From: Diplonema japonicum | Lineage: Eukaryota > Euglenozoa > Diplonemea > Diplonemida > Diplonemidae | DNA: 64,000 bases | Reading direction: 5' to 3' | Assembly: GCA_964019335.1 (NCBI GenBank) | Contig: OZ025657.1 | Span: 310,001 to 374,000 of the forward strand | In this document: positions 54,236 through 64,000 of the stretch, one piece after another | Position numbering within the stretch: the first letter of the stretch is position 1 | Layout of the letters: the number at the start of each line of letters is the position of its first letter | Made by a program: the position numbers and the translations under genes | The notes under the pieces: generated by a model | What the model was told of the DNA's origin: nothing | The model's input: the letters and a program-made list of their open reading frames with translations, nothing else | The model's database searches: none

Positions 54236-56416
54236 TCACACGGCTGATTCACTGCAACGAAAAGTTAGAACCCGGAATGGTTCGTCTGATGCCGGAGCAG
54301 AGACAGAAGCAGCACAGAGTTTGTTGAGAAAGGAGGCTTTCACATGTGGGAATGTGGGATCGGTGCTGAGCGCCCTGCATATGTGCAGCGTGCGTATCCG
54401 AGTGGTGCGGATGATAGGTATCCCGGAGAGCGCGGCTACCTTCTTGTCTTGCAGAAGTCTTGTAAACACGTTAAAAGAAGAAGCAGAAACGGCCAAGAGT
54501 GTCATGGGTTTTTGGCTTTCGCAAGGTAAGGGCACCACAGTGGTGTGGATCTCGACATCGAGCAACCCAAGACCCACAGTCAGCGCCTTGTTGATGTAGT
54601 GAAGACACAAATGGACCTCCCCCGGAGTTGCAGCAAGTAATACGGCATCTGTAGCCGACACTACATCACTGGTGAAGTCTGCAGGGATCTTCTCCCTAAA
54701 GGCGTCCAACCCTTCGTCGTTGCAGTACACAACGACGGTGAAAGAGTCGCTGATGGTGTCCATGAAAAGCATTCCCGAACCCTCATTCGAGCACAGCTGC
54801 CTTCCTGGTATCAAGAACTGCCTGCCCCATGGGTCGCGGGATTTTGTAAACGGGCTACCGTTGAGGCGTACGTCTCTCGCGCATGATGTGTCAAAGATAG
54901 CTTTCAGCACTCGCCATGTCATGTTAGCACCGCTCAGAAGGGTAAACGTACCCAACACCTTCTTGCAGGAGACGAGCGGCTTCAGCGATGTGTCGACCAC
55001 CACCGCCACTGCATCGTAGCGCCTCCTAGCTTCGGTCAGCACTTTTTCCAAGTCAGCTGTGCTGGGGTGCGACATGAACAGGCACACCTTGGCTCCGTCA
55101 CCCAAGTCCGGCAGGACTACCCCCTCCACTACGACGCCTTGCAGCTGTTCAACGACAATATTCTGGAGGAGCTCTGTTGCAGGCGGCACTAGACCTTTGT
55201 GCTTAACAACTAAAAAGTGTTCTGCACCCACAGGCCGCATGATCACTTCGTGCAGCCCCACAAGCGCGGCAACCAGCGCTCCAGCCAAAGCAGGGTGCGT
55301 GCATTCTACCTTGACATCTAGTTCGGGCGATAGTGGAAGGACGGGTTCAGGGAGGCATGTTAGATGAGGCGTGACTGCGGTGGTGGGTGTTGAGGCAGGA
55401 GTATTGGGCATGTTGTCCGGTCTGGGGAAGTGCCGCGAAGCTTTTGGGCCTGAGTTGGGGGCAATGATTCTTATTAAGAAAGACGGCCCTGCCCACGTTA
55501 GGGGTTTTGTGGCAGTGTATGTCCCACCGACGTTGCGCGCCTCAACAGGAGGGTCGGAGATGCAAAAGGCGGTGGCGGGGAGGGGAAGAGACACGTCGTT
55601 GTCAAGGCGCACGAGGGCATGGACGGGACCGGTCAGCCAGACGATGCCGTGGTCCCCCTCGTTGCAGAATGGTGTCGTGTAGAGGCACACAACACGCGCC
55701 CCTGTGCGTAGGAAGCGGCTCCCATCTCCAAACAGTCCACACAACCCCGCCTCAGGGTCGTCCCTCACCAGTACAGAAGGCGGGGCGTAGCGGCGTTCCT
55801 TGTGCTTCATCCCTGTCAAGCCTAGCTCGAGAGATGCGAGCGTGTTGTCGAGCTTCTTGATAGCTTTCGCCTTCGCTCGCAGTTCCTTTTCGCGCTTCTT
55901 CCCTCGTTTCCTTCCCAGATCGGCAAGCTTGCCTGTGTTTTCCTCTGATGGCTGCGACCAATTCTCGTCAGAGTCACGACCGGAATCGCTCGCAAAACCA
56001 GGGCTCACAGGGCGTGGGGGCCTGCTCACTTTCTTCTTCTGACAGCGTCTCGGTTTCTTCCGAATGGCATCGAGGCACGCCAGTTGGTATTCCCTAGAGT
56101 CCTCATGGGGGTATATGTCAAAGAACTGCCCGCAGAAACGACAGATTTGCTTCTTGTCGTAGTAAGATGAAAGGTTGACCTTTTGCTTCAGAGAGGCTTT
56201 AGACAGAACGCCCCATTTAACACGCAAGCCAAGCACAGTTCGATTTGAAGTTGCGTAGGGGAGCTTCGCGGTCGGGAAGACCTGTTCGCAGAGGGAGCAC
56301 GCTGTTGAGAAATCAAGCCCCTGCCTGACCCGTTGGCATGCACCATCGTCCACAGCTTCATTGTTAACAGTATTCGGCTGGACAACTTTCTCGAGTATGC
56401 TAAAGGATCTAACCAT
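54236..56416 (-). CDS. Unknown protein with two CxxC motifs, 726 residues
   Basis: I start at MVRSFSILEKVVQPN, since the longer frame upstream is low complexity. The N-terminal 110 residues have Cys40xxCys43 (TACSLCEQVF) and Cys92xxCys95 (YYDKKQICRFCGQFFD) flanking the stretch GLRVKWGVLSKASLKQKVNL, so the four cysteines probably bind one zinc. A basic/acidic charged linker (about 120-200) follows, then a 500-residue globular region with alternating strands and helices, including WAGPSFLIRIIAPNSG, VVVDTSLKPLVSCKKVLGTF and TVVVYCNDEGLDAFREK. I do not recognise a family. The motif style is reminiscent of conserved ciliary or RNA-linked proteins, but this is only an impression. There are no introns. 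Confidence 0.82.
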   Translation of the reverse strand: MVRSFSILEKVVQPNTVNNEAVDDGACQRVRQGLDFSTACSLCEQVFPTAKLPYATSNRTVLGLRVKWGVLSKASLKQKVNLSSYYDKKQICRFCGQFFDIYPHEDSREYQLACLDAIRKKPRRCQKKKVSRPPRPVSPGFASDSGRDSDENWSQPSEENTGKLADLGRKRGKKREKELRAKAKAIKKLDNTLASLELGLTGMKHKERRYAPPSVLVRDDPEAGLCGLFGDGSRFLRTGARVVCLYTTPFCNEGDHGIVWLTGPVHALVRLDNDVSLPLPATAFCISDPPVEARNVGGTYTATKPLTWAGPSFLIRIIAPNSGPKASRHFPRPDNMPNTPASTPTTAVTPHLTCLPEPVLPLSPELDVKVECTHPALAGALVAALVGLHEVIMRPVGAEHFLVVKHKGLVPPATELLQNIVVEQLQGVVVEGVVLPDLGDGAKVCLFMSHPSTADLEKVLTEARRRYDAVAVVVDTSLKPLVSCKKVLGTFTLLSGANMTWRVLKAIFDTSCARDVRLNGSPFTKSRDPWGRQFLIPGRQLCSNEGSGMLFMDTISDSFTVVVYCNDEGLDAFREKIPADFTSDVVSATDAVLLAATPGEVHLCLHYINKALTVGLGLLDVEIHTTVVPLPCESQKPMTLLAVSASSFNVFTRLLQDKKVAALSGIPIIRTTRIRTLHICRALSTDPTFPHVKASFLNKLCAASVSAPASDEPFRVLTFRCSESAV

Positions 56417-57399
56417 TGCACCTGAAAAAATTAACCGTAGTATTTCTTTTTTTCTTTTTTTTATGAAAAAATAAAAATTCAAATTCGCGGCACGTGGGGG
56501 GAGGGGGTTTAAACAGGGCGGGATAATATGGAAAAAAAAGCGGGGGGGGGGAGGGTCAGAGGACATCGATACCTGAATTGGTGGGCAGGGGTGTGAGCAT
56601 GGGCATCTCTTCTTTTTCTTCTTCTTTTTTTAAAAATTTCTTTGAATTATTTTTTTAAACTATTGCACCAGAGGGCGGGGGGGGGGGGGGGGGGGGAAGA
56701 AGGGAAGAGAAAGAGAGGCTAAAGTGAGATAGAGAGATGGAACGTGAAAAGCTGGGAGCAGGCGGGGGAGGAACTGATTTTCTTTGGAAGGGTTTTTTAG
56801 CGAAGTCGGAATAATATTTTTTTTTAAAAAAAAAAGAATTAACCAGTGGCAATCCATGAGGACATGAGTGTGTCCTTAAGAGAGAAAAATATTAAACCCT
56901 TGAAGGGTTAAGGGTTTTTGCGCTTTTTTTTTTTTTTTTTTTTTTTTTTTTCCCCTCCTTCTTTTCCCACCTTCCATTTTGTTTTCCCCATTTGAAGCGT
57001 AAAGGGTGAAAGAAGTTACAAAAAAGTAATCAACACATATGCAGAAAACAAGGCCTGCATTTGTTTTCCCTCCTCCCCATCCTCCTCCACTGCACACAAA
57101 AAAAAAGAGAAAAAAATGACATGGGGGAAAAAAAAAATACTACAGATTTCTCGCTTTTTTTTTTTTTTTTTCTTCATCCTTCTTCCCTTGTAATTTCTTT
57201 TTTTTCTTGGAGGGAAAAGAAGGATAGGGTTACCCTTGATAACTACTTTTTTTTTCCACCTGATACGTTTCATCTTGGGGGGAGGGGGAGTAAAAAAAAA
57301 AAGGGTTTAAGGAGGGAACTAACTAATGATTTCTCTTTTCTCTCTTTCTCTCTCCAAAGAACCATTAAAGGTCATGGCTGCCGCGATAATTTAAAATTT
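56417..57399. other. 1-kb low-complexity spacer
   Basis: G run near 56678-56696, long T run near 56923-56951, and a short inverted repeat AACCCTTGAAGGGTT at about 56895. No gene is supported. Confidence 0.6.
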
Positions 57400-60300
57400 C
57401 TAAGAATGAAAATCTAAGTCCTGGTGGCCGGTTGGGGACAGAAGTCTCGACGTATCCATGTTGTCAAGAGAATCATCTAAGGGAAGTTTTGGCGCAGGGT
57501 CAATCTCAACAGAGTGGGGTGCATGCCCGCGTGCCTCTTCGGCAAAAACCAATTTCTCCTTGAACAGTTTTTTCTCTTCCGTAAGGAGCCGCTTTTCCTC
57601 TTTTAGAGTTGCGTATTTTTCTTCCAGTTCATGCAGAGTAGCTTCGCACCGTTCTAGCTCTGCTTCCATCTCGGCAGACTTGTCACTGCACACCGCCAGC
57701 TCTTCTGCTGCACTGTTAGCCAGCATGCTGATGTCTTTAATCTTAGCCAGTGCTTCTGCCTTTTCCCTCACTGTTGTTTCGAGGATATCACTGTGTTCTT
57801 CCTCCTTCTTCCCTTTCTCTTCTCGCAGCGCATCTATCTCTTCCTCCATCAGAGCTTCGATGTTGTCGTGTTCCGCTAGTTGTTCTGTCAGTTCTGCCAG
57901 CTCTTCCTCCAGCTCTCGTGTCCTCCTTGTCGCCTTCGCCAGGGCTGCCTCGTGGTGGTTCACACGGTCGTCAGCCGTCAGCAACGCTTCCGACTTCACG
58001 TTCAGCTCGTCCACCACTTCCGCCAGCTTCGTCTTCCCCGCCGCTACAGTTTCCTGCAGTTCTTTGCACCTCTTCTCCATCACTTCCGTCGATGCTTCTA
58101 TAGCACCTCTTTGCGTTTTCAGCGCGTACAGTTCTTCCTCTAGTTCCGTCCTTTCATCTGTTGTCTGGCTGAGCCTTCCGTCCAGCAATGCAATCCTCTC
58201 TGCTTTTTCTGAGTTGTCCAGCTTTGCCTTGTTCACTACCTCCTCCAAAGCATCATTCGCCTCAGTGAGGTCGCGCATCTGCTGTTCCATCTCGCTTGCA
58301 CGCTCGGACGTGTTGTGCAGGGTAGTCTCTATCTTCTCTGCTAGGTGCATCGTCTCCGACGTTGCTTCCTTCAGCTGCGTTGAGAGGCTCAGCTCCACCT
58401 CCGCTGCTTCTTTCAAGTCTTGTTTTGCGCTGTCCAGCATCAATTTCGTGCTGGCAAGTTGTAGTGATAGTCCTTCCACGTCGCTTTGCAAGGCCTCCCT
58501 CTCTTCAGTGCGTTCCGCGTGCATCTTTATGTTGTTCTCATGAGCCTCTTCAAGCTTCCTTTCCAAGCTGACGCGTTCATTTGTTTGACTTAGCTTCGCA
58601 CTACCGAAATCTTCTTGCAATGAATTGTGCATGGCACTCAGTTTGCTGAACTCGGCTTCCTTGGACCTCAGCGCTGCAGTCAGTGACTCAGTCTCCTCTC
58701 TACTACTCTGGAGCTCTTTTTCCTTCTTCCTCGCTGACACCTCATAGCTGTTTACTGAATTCTCCAGCTGGTGCTTTGTGGCTGATGACTCCCTGGAAAG
58801 GTCTTCGTGTGCTTTCTGCCATTTCTTCAGTCTACCTTCTGTAGCTTCGTTCTCTTCCCGTAGTTGCTTTAATGCCCGCAAGTGGTCGGCGGCCTGCTCT
58901 TCTGCGGAGTGAGCTCTCTTCTCAAGCCCCGTCGCGTTGGCATGGAGTCCTACAAGGTCTGCTTTGGCTTTCTTATACTTTGCTTCTTCTTCCACGAATT
59001 TCCCTTCAAAGTACGACCCCTTCGCCAGTGCGCTGCTGAGCTCTTCCTCGAGTTTTGCAGCAAGCGAGCTGTGCTGTGTGTGCATGGCGTCGAGCACGCT
59101 GTTCTGTGTCTCCTTCAGCACACTGACCGTCTTTGCTGCTTGAGAAGTGGCAGCAAAAATGCGCAACTTCCTCAAGTAGCCTCCCATTAGGTCGTGAGCA
59201 ACCAAGTTTCGCAGACCAGTGCTGTTGGACAGGAGCTTTTTGAGCTTGAGCTTTTTCGTCCGGTTGGAAGTAAAGGCAGCATACACCCGCGACATGAAAA
59301 CACGTGTGTTCTTCTCTTCGATCTGGAAGCACCGCTTAGCAAGCGCGGTTCGCTTTATGCTGTGCTTGCGGTGCGCAACAAGCTTGAGGAATGTCGCTCT
59401 CATGAGTTGAGTGGAGAGTGCACGTTGGATGGCGGCTGAAATCTGCTCTCTGAAGGCTGTCTTCGTTAACTTGTCACACATCTCTTGTTCCAGCTTCTCT
59501 TCTTCAACACTTCGCTCAAACTCCAAGAGCCTGAACTCATGCATGTTTTGCTGCCGGTGGCCTTGGAGCTTCTTGTAGTAGATGAAGAGTAAGTTTCGCT
59601 CCCGCATCTGGAGCAGCGTGAGCACAGCACGGCCGGAGGTGTAGCTGGAACTCTCCCTCATGATCTTCTGCGTTATACTACTTTGCTTAAGTAGTACAAG
59701 CTGCACCCAGCACCTGTGCAGTATACGTGTCTCGTTTAGGTGCAGAAGATGCATGCTGATAGCTGCGTTGCTGTTCCGCTTCAAAAGCGCCATCTTCGAC
59801 TGAAGAGCCTCTTCCGCCACATCGGACGTGTACTTTTGGTTGGTCAGAGCCGTCGTGGTATCTTGTAGCTTCTGAGAAAGTTCTTGGTTCTGGCTGTGAA
59901 GGTTTTGGGTGCTGTGCTGGAGGGATTCTGTCTCAGCATTAAGTTTCGAGTACTTATCCTTCAGCTCTTCGTGCGCTGCAGCACCTTCCTCCAAGCTGGC
60001 GATGTTGTTCTGCAGCTCCAGTATTCTAACGGCAGTCACCATCTCATTCTTCGACGTCTCCTTCTTCTTCTCAAGCAGCTCACTATTGTCCCCATGCAAG
60101 ATAGAGTTCTCCTCTTGGAGTGCTTGGATGGTGCCCCGCAAGTCTCGCTCTGTTACCTTTTTCTTTTTGTTGATCTTTTCCAGTTTGGCGATGTCCCTCT
60201 TGAGTTCTTGTGCCACCTGTTCCTTGTCTTCTAACTCGCTTCGAAGGTCCGAATTAAGCAGAGCCAGCTTTCTGCCCTCGGCCACGTGTCCATTCATTTT

Positions 60301-63300
60301 CACTTGTGTCTGCGCTAGTTCAGTATTTAGAAGCTCGCAGTCGGTTGCACACTGTACACCGGCGGTCTCCAAGAGCGATATGGCCTTTGCGCCTTCTGCG
60401 AGTTTGCTTTCTAATTCCTTCTTTGCTTCTGTCAGGTCCTTCACCTTCAGAACAGCATTTCTCGAATCCTCTGTCACCTTCTGAGCAAGTCTCAGCCTGC
60501 GATACCCACTCCATATCGTGAGGTATCTGTGCACCAGCTGCTTGATGATGGAATTCCCCAGCTGTCCCACAGCACACTTCGTGAGCATCCTCTTTCTGTG
60601 GAACAAGAAGAGCGTGTGCAAGTACCGTTGCAGCAATGCCAAGGACCTGTGTTTGGCCGAAATCGCTACGGAGTGAAACCTTGTGGCAACAAGGTTGTTG
60701 TGGGACTTGGCAACTATCATGTCACGCTCCTCCAAGTGCGTGCCCAGGATGGCAGAACGGAAGGACACTTTCGCCAGGCCAGCATAAGAACAGAGGCGGT
60801 TGAAGCACACGGACAACATATGGCGCTGCGCGGTTTGGTACAACGATGCTACAGCAACTTTTTGGACGGACCTTGAGTGCTTCCGGTCAAGGGTGCCTTG
60901 TAGCCTGACGTAGTAGTCTTTTACAATAAGCTTTTCGGTGCTGCTGCGTAGACTGCAAGCTGCTTGAATCTGAATGTTGCGTACCGTCTTGCGACTTCTA
61001 AGTACGAGCAGGGAGTGGTAGTAGCGGGTGAGAAGACTATGGGTGCCTGCTTTGCCCAGCATGCGAGAGGAACAGCTGTGAAGGTACGCGACATGTGTGC
61101 GAGTAGCTGCTGCAGCTTCGAGGCTGGTGCGCATTCCTAGCTCGCTTGCAAGACGGGTTCTTTGTCTTTCCCGCAACACCGCAGCATTAACAGAAAGAAG
61201 CCACCAGTATCTCCTCATGACGGTCACCTCAGTAGACTTCAGCAGTGCTCCGAGCTTCGATTGTCTGCCCTCCTTCCTCTTGACTGAAGAATATGTCTCG
61301 TTGTTGTTGATAGCCACCTTCAGCTCGTACTGTAAAGAGATCACAGCACTCTCGGAATCTTGCAGCTTCGACAACAGTGCCTCCTTCTCCCTCTTCTCGC
61401 TAGCACACTGGGCATCTGCTCTTTCGCTTCGTTTCTGGAACGCATCAAACTCTTTCCATGCAACCTTTTTCTTCAGCAACACGTAGCACCTGCGGAGTGT
61501 CTGCTGCATGGTAATAACTTGCAGGACAGAAGCCTTCTTGGTGTTCCCTTTCTTTTTCTTGATCTGGCTAGCAGTTTCGAGGTCGTGGTGGTTCACCGCC
61601 AACTGGTAGGCAGCAGTTTTCTGTTCTTCCACAGTGGCCGCGAGGCTGGTGATTTCCTCCACGAGCCCCGCCTTCACGTCCTCCGTGTCACTGTTCAGCG
61701 ACATAAGCTGCTGCGTCTTTTCCTTTTGCCTTTCTAATTCAGCCTCTAGGAGTACTATGTTGTTGTGCGAGGCTTGTATCTCTTCCTCCTTGACAGCAAC
61801 AACTCTCTCTATAGCCTCACTGTGGCTGGTGCTTAAGCGGACCCCTTTCTTTAATTCCCTCCACACGACCCACATGCGCCAATACCGCGGTATCACCCGT
61901 AGATGCGGAACAGGAACGTCGCAGAGGACTTGTCTTCTCCGTAAAAACCTGTTGTGCTTCACGTAGTGCTGCAGTGATGCATAAGCTGGGAGCATTTGCT
62001 TTGCTGCGTTGTGGGAGATGAGCTGCGGGAGGCACCGCTTCCGCCTCATGGTACGGAGGTGCAATTTGAGTTTCCAGAAGTACGTGTGGTACACCTTGCG
62101 TTCGTTGTGGACACCGATAGAGGCACGTACGAACTTCTCAGTCGCTACTTGCTTTGAAGCGGCAGACCTCAGTCGCGAATCGGAGAGAGCGGCATGCTGT
62201 TGCGAGTGTTGCAGCTCCTGTGATAGCTTTGACACCGTACGCTCATGCTCGCTGACTATCAGCATCGCCTGGTCTAAGGACGTCTTTAGATCGTACAGTT
62301 TGTGCTGGCCATCTTCATTGCACGCTCGCAGCACCGCGATCTCCTGCTCCCTGCTGTCAAGGAGCCCCCGCAGCCCTGCTGCCTCACTGTCAATGTCCAT
62401 CAAACTGCTTATCTTTCTAGCCATATCCTCCCTCTCGAAGTCTCTTTCCTCATGCATCCGTCCAACAGTCGCCTTGAACCCGTCACGCTCTACGCTCAGT
62501 GCCCGCAGCTGATGGTCTCTCTCGGAGCCTGCTGCCTCGAGTACCTCCATCTCCGCTATCAAGCTGCTAACGTGGTTCTCGTGAGCAGTGTTTGAGGCCG
62601 AAAGCTTGCTTGCCTCTTCACGTGTGCCTGAGAGGTCCTCTTGCAGGGATTTCAGCTGTTCTTTGAGAACAAAGTTCTCAGAGTTCATGACTGCGAGCGC
62701 ATCGGCAGCTTTTGCATTCTCGTTAATCTGCTGCCGTAACAAGGCAATGGCATTAGTGTGCTCGGCCTTGGTCCTCCGTTCACCTTCGAGCTGGTTGGTC
62801 AGCTCCGATGCTTTCCTTTGGAGCTCCATGTTGCGTTCTGACGCATTGTCGTGACAATTCTTCAAGCTGCGCCCCTTCCATCTGACTTGCACCAACAACA
62901 AGTAGTACCTGCTCAGGAGGGCCTTCCTGCTAGCAGAAGAAAGCATCGCACGGAGTGCCTTCTTTCTGTTTGCCATGAGCTCCTCGTGTTTTTGAATATT
63001 CAAACACAGCCCTTTCTGGTAAATGTTCATCTCAGCTACATGTTGCTTTCTGATCGTGTTGATTCCCTGAAGTGTTGCGAGCTTCGCTTCTAATTCTGAG
63101 ATGTTGCAGCTTGCTGCAAAGCTCTTGTTTTGAATGGTTCTGCATTCGTCTTGCTTTCGCACGAGGTCTGCTTTCGCCCGCATGGCCGCCCGCCGAAGGG
63201 CATAAGTTGATAGCTTGCGCCATGCCTCACCGTACTGGCAGGTAGCGAGATACCTTGCGTGCTCGGCTGCAAGGACACGCTTTGTGCGAAGTGCCTTAAA

Positions 63301-64000
63301 CTCCGCAGACTGCTTCAAAACCTGCATCTCGTACATTTCCTCTTTGAAGCGCGGGTCCTCTACAGGGGATGCTTTTGGGCTGTCGGGAATACTGCTTTGA
63401 AACATCACTTCAGCCTCCAATCTTGTGATCTCCTCTTCGAGAAGGGCTCGCTGCTCCTCTCCCGTAAGAAGTTCTTCTTCCAGGTGCGACACCTTTGCTG
63501 TTCCCCTGCGTCGCGCAAGGCCCGCAGCATGGCTCCGCAGCATGGACCAGCAAGTGTGAAGGGTTGCCGTAGCTGTTTTTGTCCAGAGTAGCTTGGCTAT
63601 TTCCGCCCGTTGCGAGTACATCTGGTGACGGTACCGCTGCAAAGCCTTTGTGCAAGCGTTTCGTTGCAACCGTGCGTAGTACCTCCGAAGAACGTCCCTC
63701 TCGACGCAGGCAGCCATGGACTCGACTGCTGTATTGGCGACATGATGGCGTGCTGAGTCTATTGAGTCCTTCTGCGTACTGAGATCGCGGAGTTCCTTTT
63801 GCAGTGACTCCTTGTCTTTTTCAAGCACCTCAATACTTGATTCCATCTGCCCCACCTTAGCGCTGTGCCCTTTGTCGGCCGCTTCCATGCTCTGGATGCT
63901 GTCACAAAGACCAGCTAGCTGCGCCTCCAGTGTGCTTGCTGCTTCTGTTTTGTTGCCCACTTGAACCGTCAGCGTCTCCAGTCCCTTGCTCGTGGTGTCA
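57400..64000 (-). CDS. Giant coiled-coil protein with Sfi1-like aromatic motifs (partial, 5' end outside window)
   Basis: A single open frame of 2200 codons that runs off the right edge; the frame has no Met start near 63960 (that codon is GTG) and continues to the last base. Long coiled coils alternate with at least 14 short motifs of the type LLxRYYxLLxxxR, for example VLRRYYARLQRNA, LLTRYYHSLLVLRSRK, IVKDYYVRLQGTLDRK and QLVHRYLTIWSGYRR. They occur mainly in the first 1500 visible residues. These resemble the centrin-binding repeats of Sfi1. The last 550 residues are continuous heptads. It is likely a basal-body, flagellar-root or kinetochore/Golgi scaffold. The end LSPTGHQDLDFHS is short and acidic. 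No intron is needed. Confidence 0.9.
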   Translation of the reverse strand, partial: DTTSKGLETLTVQVGNKTEAASTLEAQLAGLCDSIQSMEAADKGHSAKVGQMESSIEVLEKDKESLQKELRDLSTQKDSIDSARHHVANTAVESMAACVERDVLRRYYARLQRNACTKALQRYRHQMYSQRAEIAKLLWTKTATATLHTCWSMLRSHAAGLARRRGTAKVSHLEEELLTGEEQRALLEEEITRLEAEVMFQSSIPDSPKASPVEDPRFKEEMYEMQVLKQSAEFKALRTKRVLAAEHARYLATCQYGEAWRKLSTYALRRAAMRAKADLVRKQDECRTIQNKSFAASCNISELEAKLATLQGINTIRKQHVAEMNIYQKGLCLNIQKHEELMANRKKALRAMLSSASRKALLSRYYLLLVQVRWKGRSLKNCHDNASERNMELQRKASELTNQLEGERRTKAEHTNAIALLRQQINENAKAADALAVMNSENFVLKEQLKSLQEDLSGTREEASKLSASNTAHENHVSSLIAEMEVLEAAGSERDHQLRALSVERDGFKATVGRMHEERDFEREDMARKISSLMDIDSEAAGLRGLLDSREQEIAVLRACNEDGQHKLYDLKTSLDQAMLIVSEHERTVSKLSQELQHSQQHAALSDSRLRSAASKQVATEKFVRASIGVHNERKVYHTYFWKLKLHLRTMRRKRCLPQLISHNAAKQMLPAYASLQHYVKHNRFLRRRQVLCDVPVPHLRVIPRYWRMWVVWRELKKGVRLSTSHSEAIERVVAVKEEEIQASHNNIVLLEAELERQKEKTQQLMSLNSDTEDVKAGLVEEITSLAATVEEQKTAAYQLAVNHHDLETASQIKKKKGNTKKASVLQVITMQQTLRRCYVLLKKKVAWKEFDAFQKRSERADAQCASEKREKEALLSKLQDSESAVISLQYELKVAINNNETYSSVKRKEGRQSKLGALLKSTEVTVMRRYWWLLSVNAAVLRERQRTRLASELGMRTSLEAAAATRTHVAYLHSCSSRMLGKAGTHSLLTRYYHSLLVLRSRKTVRNIQIQAACSLRSSTEKLIVKDYYVRLQGTLDRKHSRSVQKVAVASLYQTAQRHMLSVCFNRLCSYAGLAKVSFRSAILGTHLEERDMIVAKSHNNLVATRFHSVAISAKHRSLALLQRYLHTLFLFHRKRMLTKCAVGQLGNSIIKQLVHRYLTIWSGYRRLRLAQKVTEDSRNAVLKVKDLTEAKKELESKLAEGAKAISLLETAGVQCATDCELLNTELAQTQVKMNGHVAEGRKLALLNSDLRSELEDKEQVAQELKRDIAKLEKINKKKKVTERDLRGTIQALQEENSILHGDNSELLEKKKETSKNEMVTAVRILELQNNIASLEEGAAAHEELKDKYSKLNAETESLQHSTQNLHSQNQELSQKLQDTTTALTNQKYTSDVAEEALQSKMALLKRNSNAAISMHLLHLNETRILHRCWVQLVLLKQSSITQKIMRESSSYTSGRAVLTLLQMRERNLLFIYYKKLQGHRQQNMHEFRLLEFERSVEEEKLEQEMCDKLTKTAFREQISAAIQRALSTQLMRATFLKLVAHRKHSIKRTALAKRCFQIEEKNTRVFMSRVYAAFTSNRTKKLKLKKLLSNSTGLRNLVAHDLMGGYLRKLRIFAATSQAAKTVSVLKETQNSVLDAMHTQHSSLAAKLEEELSSALAKGSYFEGKFVEEEAKYKKAKADLVGLHANATGLEKRAHSAEEQAADHLRALKQLREENEATEGRLKKWQKAHEDLSRESSATKHQLENSVNSYEVSARKKEKELQSSREETESLTAALRSKEAEFSKLSAMHNSLQEDFGSAKLSQTNERVSLERKLEEAHENNIKMHAERTEEREALQSDVEGLSLQLASTKLMLDSAKQDLKEAAEVELSLSTQLKEATSETMHLAEKIETTLHNTSERASEMEQQMRDLTEANDALEEVVNKAKLDNSEKAERIALLDGRLSQTTDERTELEEELYALKTQRGAIEASTEVMEKRCKELQETVAAGKTKLAEVVDELNVKSEALLTADDRVNHHEAALAKATRRTRELEEELAELTEQLAEHDNIEALMEEEIDALREEKGKKEEEHSDILETTVREKAEALAKIKDISMLANSAAEELAVCSDKSAEMEAELERCEATLHELEEKYATLKEEKRLLTEEKKLFKEKLVFAEEARGHAPHSVEIDPAPKLPLDDSLDNMDTSRLLSPTGHQDLDFHS

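Noticed and set aside
57458-58543. 361-codon Ser-rich plus ORF
   Set aside because: It is antisense to the Glu/Lys/Leu-rich coiled coil; Ser and Leu runs are the expected mirror of GAG/AAG/GCT codons.
63958-63960. Apparent start codon of the giant coiled-coil protein
   Set aside because: The codon is GTG and the frame stays open to the window edge, so the gene is treated as partial.

Overview
This window looks like nuclear DNA of a free-living protist. The proteins are eukaryotic (CPSF73, EBP2, a Cdc6/Orc1 ATPase, Dnmt2, FYVE, LIM, PH, Tudor and Dpy-30 modules). Genes carry very small GT-AG introns, mostly with a GTATG donor. The spacers between genes are full of A/T and G/C homopolymers. 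All 18 supported genes read from the minus strand. That one-way layout, together with a papain-family protease that resembles kinetoplastid cruzipain-type enzymes in its last 230 residues, suggests Euglenozoa, with an intron-bearing lineage such as a diplonemid as my best guess. This is inference, and no spliced-leader gene is visible.

Layout (genes on minus, listed left to right). 1-3291: two nearly identical glutathionyl-hydroquinone-reductase-type genes, the left one cut by the window edge. 3344-6721: two terminal-inverted-repeat elements with clear target duplications and shared interior sequence. 6722-9651: low-complexity spacer. 9652-10275: small FYVE protein. 10410-10643: AAAAG microsatellite. 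10913-21175: a 3387-residue membrane protein with a TmcB-like TPR region and 13 PAS repeats. 21396-23954: four-exon coiled-coil protein. 24068-25756: unknown 562-residue protein. 25859-27391: Cdc6/Orc1-type ATPase. 28195-31194: protein with a Dpy-30 motif followed by four phytochelatin-synthase-like modules. 32998-34279: coiled-coil protein. 34328-35776: a third inverted-repeat element at TTAA. 36008-36865: EBP2 in four exons. 37687-39211: coiled-coil/Tudor protein. 39212-42495: low-complexity spacer. 42496-43152: LIM-like/PH protein. 43421-45683: CPSF73. 45840-46650: 22-bp tandem array next to a possible retroelement fragment. 47642-50146: RND/MMPL transporter. 50294-51487: Dnmt2. 52088-54118: secreted cysteine protease with three novel N-terminal repeats. 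54236-56416: unknown double-CxxC protein. 57400 to the right edge: giant coiled-coil protein with Sfi1-like aromatic motifs.

Thirteen introns of 34 to 166 bp were placed by hand. Every resulting model stays in frame and restores family-typical sequence across the junction, which is strong internal support. Neighbouring genes do not form a pathway: housekeeping RNA processing (CPSF73, EBP2), replication (Cdc6/Orc1) and tRNA methylation (Dnmt2) are mixed with probable flagellar or cytoskeletal genes and large sensory or membrane proteins.

The most unusual object is the Dpy-30 plus four-module phytochelatin-synthase-like protein. The His-to-Asp spacing of the plant enzyme is kept in all four modules, while the catalytic residues themselves are mostly lost or split between modules.
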